Shown: piece after piece, positions 1 through 7,965 of the stretch | How the letters are laid out: the number at the start of each line of letters is the position of its first letter | Numbering within the stretch: position 1 is the first letter of the stretch | Assembly: GCF_019898765.1 (NCBI RefSeq) | Contig: NZ_JAIOKB010000003.1 | Location: forward strand, 186,001-250,000 | From: Sphingomonas yunnanensis | Lineage (GTDB): Bacteria; Pseudomonadota; Alphaproteobacteria; Sphingomonadales; Sphingomonadaceae | Reading direction: 5' to 3' | DNA length: 64,000 nucleotides | Translations under genes and position numbers: made by a program | The notes under the pieces: generated by a model | Seen by the model: the letters and a program-made list of their open reading frames with translations, nothing else | Told to the model about the DNA's origin: nothing | Databases searched by the model: none

Positions 1-756
1 GTCGCCGCGAGCGCGCGCCTCGCCCGCTTGGTGACCGAGGTCCTGCCGGCCTACGCCGCATCCCGGAACGATGCCACACGAAGCGAGGGCGCCAGCGGCC
101 TCTCGCCCTACCTGCACTTCGGTGTACTTGGCCCACGCGAGATCATGGCGGCGGTGAACGCCGCCCCGGCGGGCGGTCAGCATAAGCGGAAGTTCGCAGA
201 CGAGCTGCTCGGCTGGCGTGAATGGTTCCACCATCAGGCCAGGCAGCTGGCGGCGCCGGAACGGTACGACCGCGTCGCTGACTGGGCTCACCGCACGCTC
301 GCCGACCACGCCGTCGATCCTCGCCCCGAGATGGAGACGCTCACTGCGATGTTGGTGGGCGAGACGAGCGATGAGACATGGAACGCGTGTCAGCGGCAGT
401 TCCTCATCGATGGCTGGATGCACAACAACCTGCGCATGTACTGGGCCAAGCGGATCATCGCGATGACGGCCAGCCCAGAGGCCGCCTGGGCCACCGCCTG
501 CTACCTCAACGATCGGCTCAGCCTCGACGGTCGTGATCCCAGCACCTACGGCAACATCGCCGCCATGTTCGCCGGATCGCCATCCGACCGCGAGAGACCT
601 GTCTACGGGCGTGTGGCCACGCGCGGCGACGGTTCCACGCGGAAGAGGGAGGGAGGTGACGCGTGGCTCGCAGCGGCGGCATCTCGGCCGGCGCCGCTGC
701 TGGCGATAGAAGAGCTGCCTGTCGACCCTTATCTCACCGGCCAGCCGACGGTCTGA
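1..756 (+). CDS. Deoxyribodipyrimidine photolyase-like protein, C-terminal part (5' end outside window)
   Basis: Open from base 1 in frame 1, so the gene begins upstream of the window; about 251 codons remain. The visible part is the FAD/DNA-binding helical half of a cryptochrome/photolyase. It holds LSPYLHFG, KFADELLGWREW, then MHNNLRMYWAKRII, then YLNDRLSLDGRDPSTYGNIA and ERPVYG near the end. The order W-N-x-Q...MH...RMYWAK...LDGRDP is typical of class II photolyases. The family repairs UV-induced pyrimidine dimers using blue light and FADH-. The N-terminal antenna domain is not visible. It stands alone here, but a BLUF light sensor lies 3 kb downstream. Family is firm; dimer specificity is inferred. 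Confidence 0.88.
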   Translation, partial: VAASARLARLVTEVLPAYAASRNDATRSEGASGLSPYLHFGVLGPREIMAAVNAAPAGGQHKRKFADELLGWREWFHHQARQLAAPERYDRVADWAHRTLADHAVDPRPEMETLTAMLVGETSDETWNACQRQFLIDGWMHNNLRMYWAKRIIAMTASPEAAWATACYLNDRLSLDGRDPSTYGNIAAMFAGSPSDRERPVYGRVATRGDGSTRKREGGDAWLAAAASRPAPLLAIEELPVDPYLTGQPTV

Positions 757-795
757 GCAGTCATGCAATCATAGTCGGGCAAGACGGCTGCCGAG

Positions 796-863
796 ATGAA
801 CGACCGACCGGAAAAGGGGAGGTGAGAAGCGCGCCCGGGATGACCACTTTCGCGTCTCAGCCC
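796..863 (+). repeat. Dispersed two-box intergenic element, copy 1
   Basis: Box 1 ATGAACGACCGACCGG begins at 796. Box 2 (TGACCACTTTCGCGTC) begins at 841. The box spacing is one base longer than the 41 nt seen in the other copies, and box 2 has drifted. It lies 40 bp after the photolyase stop. Confidence 0.5.
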
Positions 864-996
864 AAGGTCGGAAGGGATATCGGTTGTCTTGTACAGGCCT
901 TGATTGTCCGGGCAAGCTGTGAACAACCGAGCGGCCGTGGACCGGTTGACCCCGCTATCCGCCGACATCCTCACTGCCGCTGGAACACCGCTGACC

Positions 997-1968
997 ATGA
1001 CCGACCGGCCGAAGCTTCTCGTCACCCGCCGCCTGCCCGAGCCGGTGGAGCGCCGCCTCGAGGAGACGTGGGACACCACGTTCAGCGCCGACGACCGCCC
1101 GCTCGACCGTGCCGCGTTCGCGGCGGCGATGACCGGCTACGATGCGCTGATCCCCACGATCACCGACCGGATCGACGGCGCCCTGCTGGGGACGCCGGGC
1201 CGACGGGTCCGGATCCTCGCCAACTACGGAGCGGGGCTTGACCACATCGATCTGGCGACGGCGCGGGACGCGGGGGTGGTGGTCACGAACACGCCCGACG
1301 TGCTGACCGAGGCGACTGCCGAGATAGCGATCCTGCTGATGCTGATGGCGGCGCGCCGCGCCGGCGAGGGCGAGCGCGAGCTGCGTGCCGGGGCGTGGAC
1401 CGGCTGGCGACCCTCGCACCTGATCGGCCAGGGGCTCTCGGGCAAGACGCTCGGTCTGATCGGCTTCGGCCGGATCGCGCAGGCGACGGCGGTCAAGGCG
1501 CGAGGGCTGGGGATGCGGATCCGTTATGCCAGTCGCTCGGCCGCCGCGCCCGAGGTGGAGTCCGCGTCGGAGGCGACCCGCGCCGGGTCACCTGCGGCGC
1601 TGGCCGCCGAGTGCGACGTATTGTCGCTGCACGTACCGGGCGGGGAGGGGACTCACCATCTAGTCGACGCCGCGCTGCTCGCACGAATGCGGCCGCAAGC
1701 CATCGTCGTGAACACCGCGCGTGGCTCGGTGATCGACGAGGCCGCGCTCGCCGACGCGCTGGGCGAGGGGCGGATCGGCGGGGTCGGGCTCGACGTCTAC
1801 GAGCACGAGCCGATCGTCCACCCCGCGCTGTTGGCGCATCCGCGCGCGGTGCTGCTGCCGCACCTGGGCAGCGCGACGATCGAGGCACGCACCGCGATGG
1901 GACTGCGCGTCGCCGATAACCTCGCGGCCTTCTGGCGCGGTGAGGAGCCCGGCGATCGTGTCGCCTGA
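997..1968 (+). CDS. D-2-hydroxyacid dehydrogenase (glyoxylate/hydroxypyruvate reductase type)
   Basis: 323 residues from ATG 997; an in-frame TTG at 904 would add 31 residues that do not look like the family. It is an NAD(P)-dependent reductase of 2-keto acids. The nucleotide-binding motif GLIGFGRIAQ sits near residue 150. The catalytic triad is visible as Arg in NTARGSVID, Glu in LDVYEHEP and His in LLPHLGSAT. The next gene, a glycerate kinase, overlaps its stop codon. Together they could turn hydroxypyruvate or glyoxylate-derived carbon into D-glycerate and then a phosphoglycerate. That pairing favours hydroxypyruvate/glyoxylate reductase over lactate or phosphoglycerate dehydrogenase; the exact substrate is inferred. 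Confidence 0.9.
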   Translation: MTDRPKLLVTRRLPEPVERRLEETWDTTFSADDRPLDRAAFAAAMTGYDALIPTITDRIDGALLGTPGRRVRILANYGAGLDHIDLATARDAGVVVTNTPDVLTEATAEIAILLMLMAARRAGEGERELRAGAWTGWRPSHLIGQGLSGKTLGLIGFGRIAQATAVKARGLGMRIRYASRSAAAPEVESASEATRAGSPAALAAECDVLSLHVPGGEGTHHLVDAALLARMRPQAIVVNTARGSVIDEAALADALGEGRIGGVGLDVYEHEPIVHPALLAHPRAVLLPHLGSATIEARTAMGLRVADNLAAFWRGEEPGDRVA

Positions 1969-2776
1969 GGCGGCGATCGCCGAACTCGTCGCCGACCGGC
2001 TGGCCGATCGCGCCCCCGGCGATCCGCCGCTGGTCCTGGGTCTGTGCGGCGCGCAGGGCAGTGGCAAGTCGACCGTCGCCGCGCGGCTGGCGCAGCGCTT
2101 CGACCGGAGCGCGATCCTGTCGCTCGACGACCTGTATCTCACCCGCGCCGAGCGTCAGCGGCTGGCGCGCGAGGTCCACCCGCTGCTCGCAACGCGCGGC
2201 GTGCCGGGCACGCATGACGTGGCGCTCGGCGTCGCGACGCTCGCCGCCATCATGCGCGGGGAGCCCGCGCCGCTGCCACGGTTCGACAAGGCAACCGACG
2301 ATCGCGTGTCCCGCAGCCGCTGGCCGGCCGCTCCCGAGCGCACCGCGTTGATCGTGTTCGAGGGCTGGTGCGTCGGGGCACGCCCGCAGGCGGAAGAGAG
2401 CCTGATCGCGCCCGTGAACCGACTGGAGGCGGAGGAAGACAGCAGCGGGACTTGGCGGCGCTACGCCAACGTCGCACTCGCAACCGACTATCCCGCGCTG
2501 TTCGAGACCATCGGCCTACTCGCGCTGATGATACCGCCGGACTGGTCGACTGTGCGGCGCTGGCGCATCCAGCAGGAGGAGGCGCTGCGCAGCGCGCGCG
2601 GCGGCGACGGCCCCGGCGTGATGGACGACGTCGCGGTGGCACGCTTCGTCCGTCACTACGAGCGGCTCACACGCCATATCTGGTGGGAGATGCCGCGGCG
2701 CGCCGATCTGTGCCTGCGCCTGACAGAGGAGCGCGAGGTCGCAACCACGAACGCGGCGGCGCCGTCTGGCGAGTGA
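1958..2776 (+). CDS. D-glycerate 3-kinase family P-loop kinase
   Basis: 272 residues from GTG 1958, which overlaps the upstream stop by 11 bases and has GAGGAG at 1943-1948 as ribosome site. An in-frame GTG at 1940 is less well placed. The Walker A loop is GAQGSGKST near residue 35, followed by SLDDLYL, LPRFDKATDDR and IVFEGWCVG, the signature order of the GLYK/YggC kinase family. The family phosphorylates D-glycerate with ATP to 3-phosphoglycerate. Overlap with the hydroxyacid dehydrogenase indicates translational coupling and a joint role in glycerate entry into central metabolism. Confidence 0.88.
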   Translation: MSPEAAIAELVADRLADRAPGDPPLVLGLCGAQGSGKSTVAARLAQRFDRSAILSLDDLYLTRAERQRLAREVHPLLATRGVPGTHDVALGVATLAAIMRGEPAPLPRFDKATDDRVSRSRWPAAPERTALIVFEGWCVGARPQAEESLIAPVNRLEAEEDSSGTWRRYANVALATDYPALFETIGLLALMIPPDWSTVRRWRIQQEEALRSARGGDGPGVMDDVAVARFVRHYERLTRHIWWEMPRRADLCLRLTEEREVATTNAAAPSGE

Positions 2777-2831
2777 GACGGCGGCAGCCATGTCTGCAAC
2801 TTCGGTCTACGCTCCACGCTCAGATATCAAG

Positions 2832-2897
2832 ATGAACGAACTTACGACGATAGACCGCGGGCAAGCGGTTCCGAGTGACCGCTCCTGGGTCCCGCGG
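2832..2897 (+). repeat. Dispersed two-box intergenic element, copy 2
   Basis: ATGAACGAAC at 2832 and GAGTGACCGCTCCTGGGTC from 2873, exactly 41 nt from first base to first base. It lies between the glycerate kinase and the convergent host-attachment gene. It reads in frame as MNE...SDRSWV. Confidence 0.65.
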
Positions 2898-3007
2898 CAC
2901 GATTGGCGGGGTTACAACCACACGTTCTCGACCTGAGCCGCTCAGGCTTTCTGCAGAATCTGATGGTCAGCGCAGGCGTCCGTCAGTGACGTGCCATGCT
3001 CCATAAA

Positions 3008-3051
3008 GGCCTGCCGCATCGCTGCGGCAAGCCGGTGGCACAGGCTTTCTC
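3008..3051 (-). repeat. Hairpin repeat after a minus-strand gene (possible terminator), copy 1
   Basis: On the plus strand it reads GGCCTGCCGC, ATCGCT, GCGGCAAGCC, forming a 10-bp stem with one G-T wobble and a 6-nt loop. A conserved tail CAGGCTTTCTC ends at 3051. The same hairpin plus tail recurs at 57224-57268. Both copies sit just past the stop of a minus-strand gene, here the one ending at 3066. There is no clear U-tract, so a termination role is inferred. Confidence 0.55.
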
Positions 3052-3065
3052 ACCCTTATGGATGG

Positions 3066-3473
3066 TCAGGCTGAATCGACCGTTTTCTCGATGTCGGCCA
3101 CGGGGCGACCCGCGAGGTCCTTCGAGACTTCCGCGACCAGCTTGGCGCTCAACGTCGCGTGATAGTGCTTGCGCAGTTCGCCTAGAGTGCGCGGTGCGGC
3201 GATCACGACCAGCTCATCGACCGAGCCACTCATCACCTTATGATTGAGGAGCTCGGCGGCGCCAGCAGCGAAGGCGTCCTCATCCTGCTGGCTGTCCGAC
3301 GGGTTGGCGGAACTGCTCGCGTGCCGTCCGCCCGACCCCTTGTTTTCAGTTGATACGTCGCCGGCCGGCCGCTCGCTGAGCTTCAGTGATCCCGCATCAC
3401 CAGTGTTCGAGAAAAGCCGAAGGTGCTCACCGTCGACAACCGCAACGAGCGCGCCCTTTTTCAGGTCTACCAT
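3066..3473 (-). CDS. Host attachment protein family (PF10116-like)
   Basis: 135 residues from ATG 3473 (GGAAA precedes it); longer in-frame starts would add a sequence rich in Arg and unlike the family. The N-terminus MVDLKKGALVAVVDGEHLRLFSNTG matches proteins first described as needed for attachment to host cells. The middle is hydrophilic and low in complexity (NKGSGGRHASSSANPSDSQQ), then comes VDELVVIAAPRTLGELRKHYH and a C-terminal KDLAGRPVADIEK. These are small cytoplasmic proteins, often stress-associated in alphaproteobacteria; the molecular function is unknown. It is convergent with the glycerate kinase and divergent from the BLUF gene. Confidence 0.82.
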   Translation of the reverse strand: MVDLKKGALVAVVDGEHLRLFSNTGDAGSLKLSERPAGDVSTENKGSGGRHASSSANPSDSQQDEDAFAAGAAELLNHKVMSGSVDELVVIAAPRTLGELRKHYHATLSAKLVAEVSKDLAGRPVADIEKTVDSA

Positions 3474-3682
3474 GATGTTTCCAATGGTTGTTCGCAGACA
3501 TGGGGTAACTCCCTTCCGCCTGGACGGTTCATCTCGGATACCGATCGGATTCGGCGTCAGCTCACCACGATCTGCCGTCCTACTCAGCCGAATCCTCCAT
3601 CGCCTTCCTCGGCGGGATGCCAGCCTCATTCTGAGCGGTCCCGTTTTAGCTAAGCTACCATGGACCAGGAGATGCGCGCAGC

Positions 3683-4135
3683 TTGCCGCTCAGGAACCCA
3701 GAGGCTATCAGCACCCTCGTGCAGAATGATCCTCTCCGCCAGGTTTTCTACCATAGCCAGGCTGCAGCCGGCCTGGACGTGGACATCGACCAGATCATCG
3801 CCACGGCGAAGCGGAACAACGGCATGGATGGCATCACCGGCGTGATGTTCTTCGATGGCCGCTCGTTTCTCCAGGTGCTCGAAGGCCCGGCGACGAGCGT
3901 TGCTGCCACGTTCGCCAGGGTTATGGCTGACCCGCGGCATCACAGCCTCACAGTGATCAGCGATCGTGAGGTCGCGGAGCGAGATTTCGCCTACTGGAGC
4001 ATGGAATTGAGCGATCCCGAGGCCCCGTCGGAGGAAGCCATCTGGCGCCTGCGTCGCCGGCTCGAGCGGTTCTCTCCCGATCTGCACCACTACTTTTTTC
4101 GAGACACTTGCGGCTCGGATCAAGAGGTCGGCTAA
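3683..4135 (+). CDS. BLUF-domain blue-light photoreceptor (stand-alone)
   Basis: 150 residues from TTG 3683, with CAGGAGA at 3665-3671 as ribosome site; a GTG at 3719 is an alternative start. It is a single BLUF domain binding FAD. The flavin-binding Tyr is in VFYHSQA, the Asn pair in AKRNNGMDGITG, the key Gln in FLQVLEG, and the Trp/Met pair in FAYWSMEL, all in the usual order. No output domain follows, so like other short BLUF proteins it probably signals by protein contact. A photolyase 3 kb upstream is a second light-dependent function in the area, though not in the same transcript. Confidence 0.88.
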   Translation: MPLRNPEAISTLVQNDPLRQVFYHSQAAAGLDVDIDQIIATAKRNNGMDGITGVMFFDGRSFLQVLEGPATSVAATFARVMADPRHHSLTVISDREVAERDFAYWSMELSDPEAPSEEAIWRLRRRLERFSPDLHHYFFRDTCGSDQEVG

Positions 4136-4182
4136 GGCACTGAACCCGCGTCCGGCGGTTGGTACGCCGACGGGAGATCGGT

Positions 4183-4362
4183 GTGACATCTGAGCGGATC
4201 GTAGCGGTTGCATTGCTGACCCAGGACGACGTGGCCCTCTTAGGGAAAGGGTTCAAGCGGATGTTTCCGCTGCCGAACGACGCCGCGTTCGACGACCTTC
4301 TGGCTAAGCTGGATAGCGTGCATCCCGTCGGTCAAAGCTCGTCGATAACGCCGCGGCGGTAG
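4183..4362 (+). CDS. Small conserved-looking hypothetical protein
   Basis: 59 residues from GTG 4183, preceded by CGGGAGA at 4169-4175. An in-frame TTG at 4159 is poorer. The protein reads as a soluble two-part peptide with VAVALLTQDDVALLGKGFKRMFPLPND followed by FDDLLAKLDSV. I have seen similar short proteins in sphingomonads but know no function. It follows the BLUF gene by 47 bp on the same strand and may share its transcript. Confidence rests on start context and the natural amino-acid composition. Confidence 0.5.
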   Translation: MTSERIVAVALLTQDDVALLGKGFKRMFPLPNDAAFDDLLAKLDSVHPVGQSSSITPRR

Positions 4363-4697
4363 GTACGCGTAGCTGAGAGGTCAAGCCGACCGGGAGGATC
4401 TCCTGCGATCAAACGCGGCACATGCAATATGGTCTATGCTCGTCCGAGAGTCTGCAAGAATGGCTCAATCCACCTTGCGACCGGCGCAGTCCGCATCTGC
4501 AGGGGCAACGCCGACAACGAAGCGGTGAGGACGCTCGAAGCTGAACGAATGACCAGATGTTGGCGACCGCTAGCTTCTTCTGAACGGCTGGGTTTGGGTC
4601 TTGGCATGAGCGGGGGGCGGGGGCGCGTTAGTTCCGTCGCGAACATCGTCCTGCGATGCGTTAAATAAGCGCAATTTTTGCTTGAGGGGGTGCCATA
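4363..4697. other. Intergenic stretch, no gene seen
   Basis: 335 bp with no convincing reading frame. Around 4429-4475 the sequence GGTCTATGCTC...GCAAGAATGG resembles the upstream flank and first box of dispersed element copy 2 (2810-2845). This may be a decayed copy, but its second box is not recognisable. Confidence 0.3.
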
Positions 4698-4848
4698 ATG
4701 CTCTCGGGGGCATGCCACTGCGGGGCGTCAGCTGGACGCTTGAGGAAAATCCAGGGTCGATCACTGCCTGCAACTGCACCTTGTGTCACCGCTACGGGGC
4801 TCTCTGGCCATATGACTATGAGGGCGAGCGAGTGCGTGTGTCAGTTCA
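4698..4848 (+). pseudogene. GFA (glutathione-dependent formaldehyde-activating-like) family gene, frameshifted and truncated
   Basis: The frame starting ATG 4698 gives MLSGACHCGA, the usual first zinc-binding CxC of GFA-family proteins. The homology then continues one frame over as VSWTLEENPGSITACNC and TLCHRYGALWPYDYEGERV, containing the family motif CNCxxC..GALW. Loss of one base near 4725 explains the shift. Homology stops near 4848, about 50 residues in, against roughly 110-140 for the family. The 3' end of the convergent hydrolase (4864) lies just beyond. It looks like a gene broken by a frameshift and by deletion of its 3' half. Confidence 0.72.
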
Positions 4849-4863
4849 TCCACCTCAGCAGAG

Positions 4864-5907
4864 TCACTTGAGTAGCTTTCTTTGCAACGTCACAGCAGGA
4901 TCGCGGCACAGCTCGCAGCCTGCGCCGACGAACATGCGTTTCGCGACGCCATCTTTCTTTAGCTGCCAGTCGAACCAGGCTGTTGCAATCTGCGCTGCTT
5001 TTCCGCCGTTAGGCTTAAAGAAGGTACCTCCATGGCCTGCGTTCTGCAGATTAACGACGGCGGCTGGGACGCGATTGATACGCGCGTAGTCATCCATACC
5101 GTTGGCGTAAGCGATGTCTGTTGGCCCACCCAGGACGTACAGGATAGGCGTATGTAGCCGCGACAACGCGGCTTTTGGTACATCCATCTCCCGCCCTGGC
5201 GCCCGACCTGTGAACAAGCCGCTGTCGTGTATGACGACCGCCTTGATGCGAGGGTCGGACGTGGCGACGGAGAGCGCCTGAACGCCACCGCAGCTCCACC
5301 CCGACACGCCGACCGCTCGCGGGTCAAGCTTGTGGTGCAGCGGATTGCCCGGAGTGTCGTTCTGGTCGATCGCCCAACTGATTGCCTCGGTCAGCTGCGC
5401 TGCGCGGGTCGGCGAGGCGGGCGAGGCATTCGTCTCCGCCCGCGCCGGGTTGGGCTGAGGGAGGACGCCAGGCCCGGACCCAATCGTACCATTGGCGATC
5501 ACGAGATAGCCGTGGCTCGCAAGCTCGGCGAGATGCAGGCGCTGGCCTGCTCCATCGCTCCGGCAACCGCCGTTCCCCCAGACGAGTATCGGCAGCTTGT
5601 GCACGCCGAGCCGTGACAGGTCGGCGGGCCGGTAGATCACGTGATCAGGCAGGGAGGGTGCCTGTTCCATGACGGAGGGGAAGGGGCCGCTCCCCGGCGT
5701 GTAGGGCAGGGATCGCGCTCTGGCTTCATCGATGCGGAGCCGCTCGTTAGCCACGGCGATGGCCGACGATTGCGGCAGCCCCTGCGCCATGCTGACAGTC
5801 GAGCATCCAACCAGGATGCTGCCGAGCATCGCGTCGATCAGGCGCTGGACCCTGCGCTGCGTCGGCGATGCAGCATCCTTCTTATGCAAGCGTCTGAGTT
5901 TGATCAT
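4864..5907 (-). CDS. Secreted alpha/beta hydrolase
   Basis: 347 residues from ATG 5907, with GGAG 9-12 bases upstream. After a basic N-terminus comes a hydrophobic stretch (MLGSILVGCSTVSMAQG, residues 27-43) that could be a signal or lipoprotein anchor (ILVGC lipobox). The hydrolase core shows LPILVWGNGGC (oxyanion strand), the nucleophile elbow GWSCGG with its Ser, and a late NAGHGG for the catalytic His. It resembles dienelactone-hydrolase/cutinase-type serine hydrolases; substrate unknown. A second esterase on the same strand lies 92 bp upstream, so the two may be co-transcribed. Confidence 0.75.
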   Translation of the reverse strand: MIKLRRLHKKDAASPTQRRVQRLIDAMLGSILVGCSTVSMAQGLPQSSAIAVANERLRIDEARARSLPYTPGSGPFPSVMEQAPSLPDHVIYRPADLSRLGVHKLPILVWGNGGCRSDGAGQRLHLAELASHGYLVIANGTIGSGPGVLPQPNPARAETNASPASPTRAAQLTEAISWAIDQNDTPGNPLHHKLDPRAVGVSGWSCGGVQALSVATSDPRIKAVVIHDSGLFTGRAPGREMDVPKAALSRLHTPILYVLGGPTDIAYANGMDDYARINRVPAAVVNLQNAGHGGTFFKPNGGKAAQIATAWFDWQLKKDGVAKRMFVGAGCELCRDPAVTLQRKLLK

Positions 5908-5999
5908 CCTGGCGCTCCGTCGTGTCTTGATCCGCGAGTACCGCGTCGCTGCAACCGTTAACCCGCGAAGACTCTATTGCCTTTGAGGCGCCCCGCCAC

Positions 6000-7664
6000 T
6001 CAGGCGAGCAGCAGGCGCCGGACCTCACCGTCCGGGTCGTCCGCCATGCGGCAGTGATCGTCGAGGATCATCGTCTGGCAGCGGCTCGATTCGGTCGCCT
6101 GCCAGGCGAGGCCGGGTTGGCTGGGGTTGCCCGTGCGGGCGAACTGCGCCCAGGCTGTCGCGGTCCGGCGCGCCAGCGCGCGAGCGGCCGGCGTGTTGCC
6201 CGTGCCTTGGTCGCACAAAGCAGTGTTGTCGAAGCAGAAGGCGAGCTCGGCGGTGTGCCAGGCGCCACACTGTCCGTCGAGTTGGGGCGACTGCCAGGTG
6301 AACCAATATTGGTAGGCGGGCGCCCCGCCAGCGTCGTGGCGCAGCTTGACCATGCGCTGCACGTTGTTGCGCTGCGCGTAGCCGCCCACGCCGTAGGACA
6401 GCGTCCGGATGCTCTTGTTCGGCTGCGCGCGCTTCATCGCCGCGATCAACGCGTCGGCCTTGGCGGCGCCGAGATCCTTCGCGAGCGAGGCGCGCCACTC
6501 CGCCTCGCTGGGGTTGGAGCTGTACGACATACCCTCCTCGCTGACCGAGCCGATCAGCAGCGGCACGTCGCGCGCCTGGGCCGGTGCGGCGTCATGGAAC
6601 GAGCGCAGCGTCACGGTGGCCTCGTCGAGCGTGGGGCCCCGACCCACGCGCGGCGCGGCGCCCGACCCCATGGCGAACCAGAACGAGCGACGCATCGGCC
6701 CGTTGATCTCGCCCGCCACCTTGTTGCTCGCGTCGAACAGACGCTGCCACGGCATCGCCTGCAGCCCGGCCAGATCGCGCGGGCCGACGCCCAGCTCTTT
6801 AACGACCCGGCGGGCATAGTCGCGCGACTGTTCGCGGTCCGGAATGTTGCCACCACCGCCTGACTGGATCGCGGCACGGTGGACCATGCCGCGGGTCGAC
6901 GGCATGCCGAGTAGCGTCGTGACCTTGGATCCGCCGCCGGACTGGCCGTAGATCATCACCTTGTCAGGATCGCCCCCGAACGCGGCGATGTTCTCCTGCA
7001 CCCAGCGCAGCGCGGCGACACAGTCGGTCATGCCGACGTTGACCGATCCCTCGTACGCGCTGCCGCCGACCTCGGTCAGGTCGAGGAAGCCGAGCACGTT
7101 GAGCCGGTGATTGACCGACACCTGCACCACGTCGTGGTGGCGCGCCATCTGCGCGCCGTCGTGCGAGGCGAGTTCGTAGGAGGAACCGAAGCTGAAACCG
7201 CCGCCGTGAAAGTAGACCATCACCGGCCGGCTGCCGCTCAGCGCCGGCGTCCAGACGTTGAGCTTGAGCATGTCCTCCCCCTGGAATCCGTCGGTCCATT
7301 GCTGCAGGAAGGTATGCTCTTTGGCGCGGAAGCTATGGGAGGTCTGCGGGCAATTGGCGCCATAGGCGAGGGCGGGATAGGGGTCCTGCCACGGCGTCGG
7401 CGGTTTGGCAGGCAGCCAGCGGTTCACGCCGCCAGTATCATCGCCGTACGGTATGCCTTTGAAGATCAGGACGTCGTCCGAGACGTATCCACGCACCGGG
7501 CCGTATCGGGTGGGAGCGATGGCGCTTCGCGGGGTAGTGCAACGAGTCGCGATCCGCTCGCCTTGACGCGGCATCACGGCACCCGCGGGCAGCGAAGCGG
7601 CAGCACTGAATGCTGCACCACCGAAGAGCGCGGAACGCCGGCCGATAGTGACACGTGGTGGCAT
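6000..7664 (-). CDS. Type B carboxylesterase, exported
   Basis: 554 residues from ATG 7664, with GAGAGGAAG just upstream; a start eight codons earlier is weaker. The N-terminus MPPRVTIGRRSALFGGAAF looks like a twin-arginine-type signal. Family motifs in order are GIPYG, EDMLKLNVW, VYFHGGGFSFG (oxyanion hole), LRWVQENIAAFGGDPDKV, the nucleophile elbow IYGQSGGG with its Ser, and a late WHTAELAFCF with the probable catalytic His. The elbow reads GQSGGG rather than the usual GESAGG. The family hydrolyses carboxylic esters; substrate not predictable. It probably acts in the periplasm, upstream of the smaller hydrolase ending at 4864. Confidence 0.88.
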   Translation of the reverse strand: MPPRVTIGRRSALFGGAAFSAAASLPAGAVMPRQGERIATRCTTPRSAIAPTRYGPVRGYVSDDVLIFKGIPYGDDTGGVNRWLPAKPPTPWQDPYPALAYGANCPQTSHSFRAKEHTFLQQWTDGFQGEDMLKLNVWTPALSGSRPVMVYFHGGGFSFGSSYELASHDGAQMARHHDVVQVSVNHRLNVLGFLDLTEVGGSAYEGSVNVGMTDCVAALRWVQENIAAFGGDPDKVMIYGQSGGGSKVTTLLGMPSTRGMVHRAAIQSGGGGNIPDREQSRDYARRVVKELGVGPRDLAGLQAMPWQRLFDASNKVAGEINGPMRRSFWFAMGSGAAPRVGRGPTLDEATVTLRSFHDAAPAQARDVPLLIGSVSEEGMSYSSNPSEAEWRASLAKDLGAAKADALIAAMKRAQPNKSIRTLSYGVGGYAQRNNVQRMVKLRHDAGGAPAYQYWFTWQSPQLDGQCGAWHTAELAFCFDNTALCDQGTGNTPAARALARRTATAWAQFARTGNPSQPGLAWQATESSRCQTMILDDHCRMADDPDGEVRRLLLA

Positions 7665-7898
7665 GCGCACTTCCTCTCCAGCCGGCATTGCGGCAATGGT
7701 ATCGTTACCACCACGGTGCGTAAGCGAACGCGTTTCGTCAAGTTCTGCTCGCTATGCAGCTGCAGGCGCCCCGAGGTACGTATGTCGGCGGAGTGCCTTC
7801 TGCCGCTGTATGCACCTCGCCCCTAGAAAGGTCGCCTGCTAGAGGCGTGCCGGGAGCTCCGCCCTAAGATGGAGGCCCCCCCTGCGGTAGCTGGCAAG

Positions 7899-7965
7899 AT
7901 GAGCGAACGTCTTGAGCTGGAACGGGCGCAGGGTGTTGGGAGCGGCCGCTTCTGGGTCACGCGCG
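7899..7965 (+). repeat. Dispersed two-box intergenic element, copy 3
   Basis: ATGAGCGAACG at 7899 and GAGCGGCCGCTTCTGGGTC from 7940, spacing 41 nt. Its GGGTC box overlaps the 3' end of the convergent LysR gene and supplies that gene's stop codon (TGA on the minus strand at 7957-7959). It reads as MSERLEL...SGRFWVTR. Confidence 0.65.
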
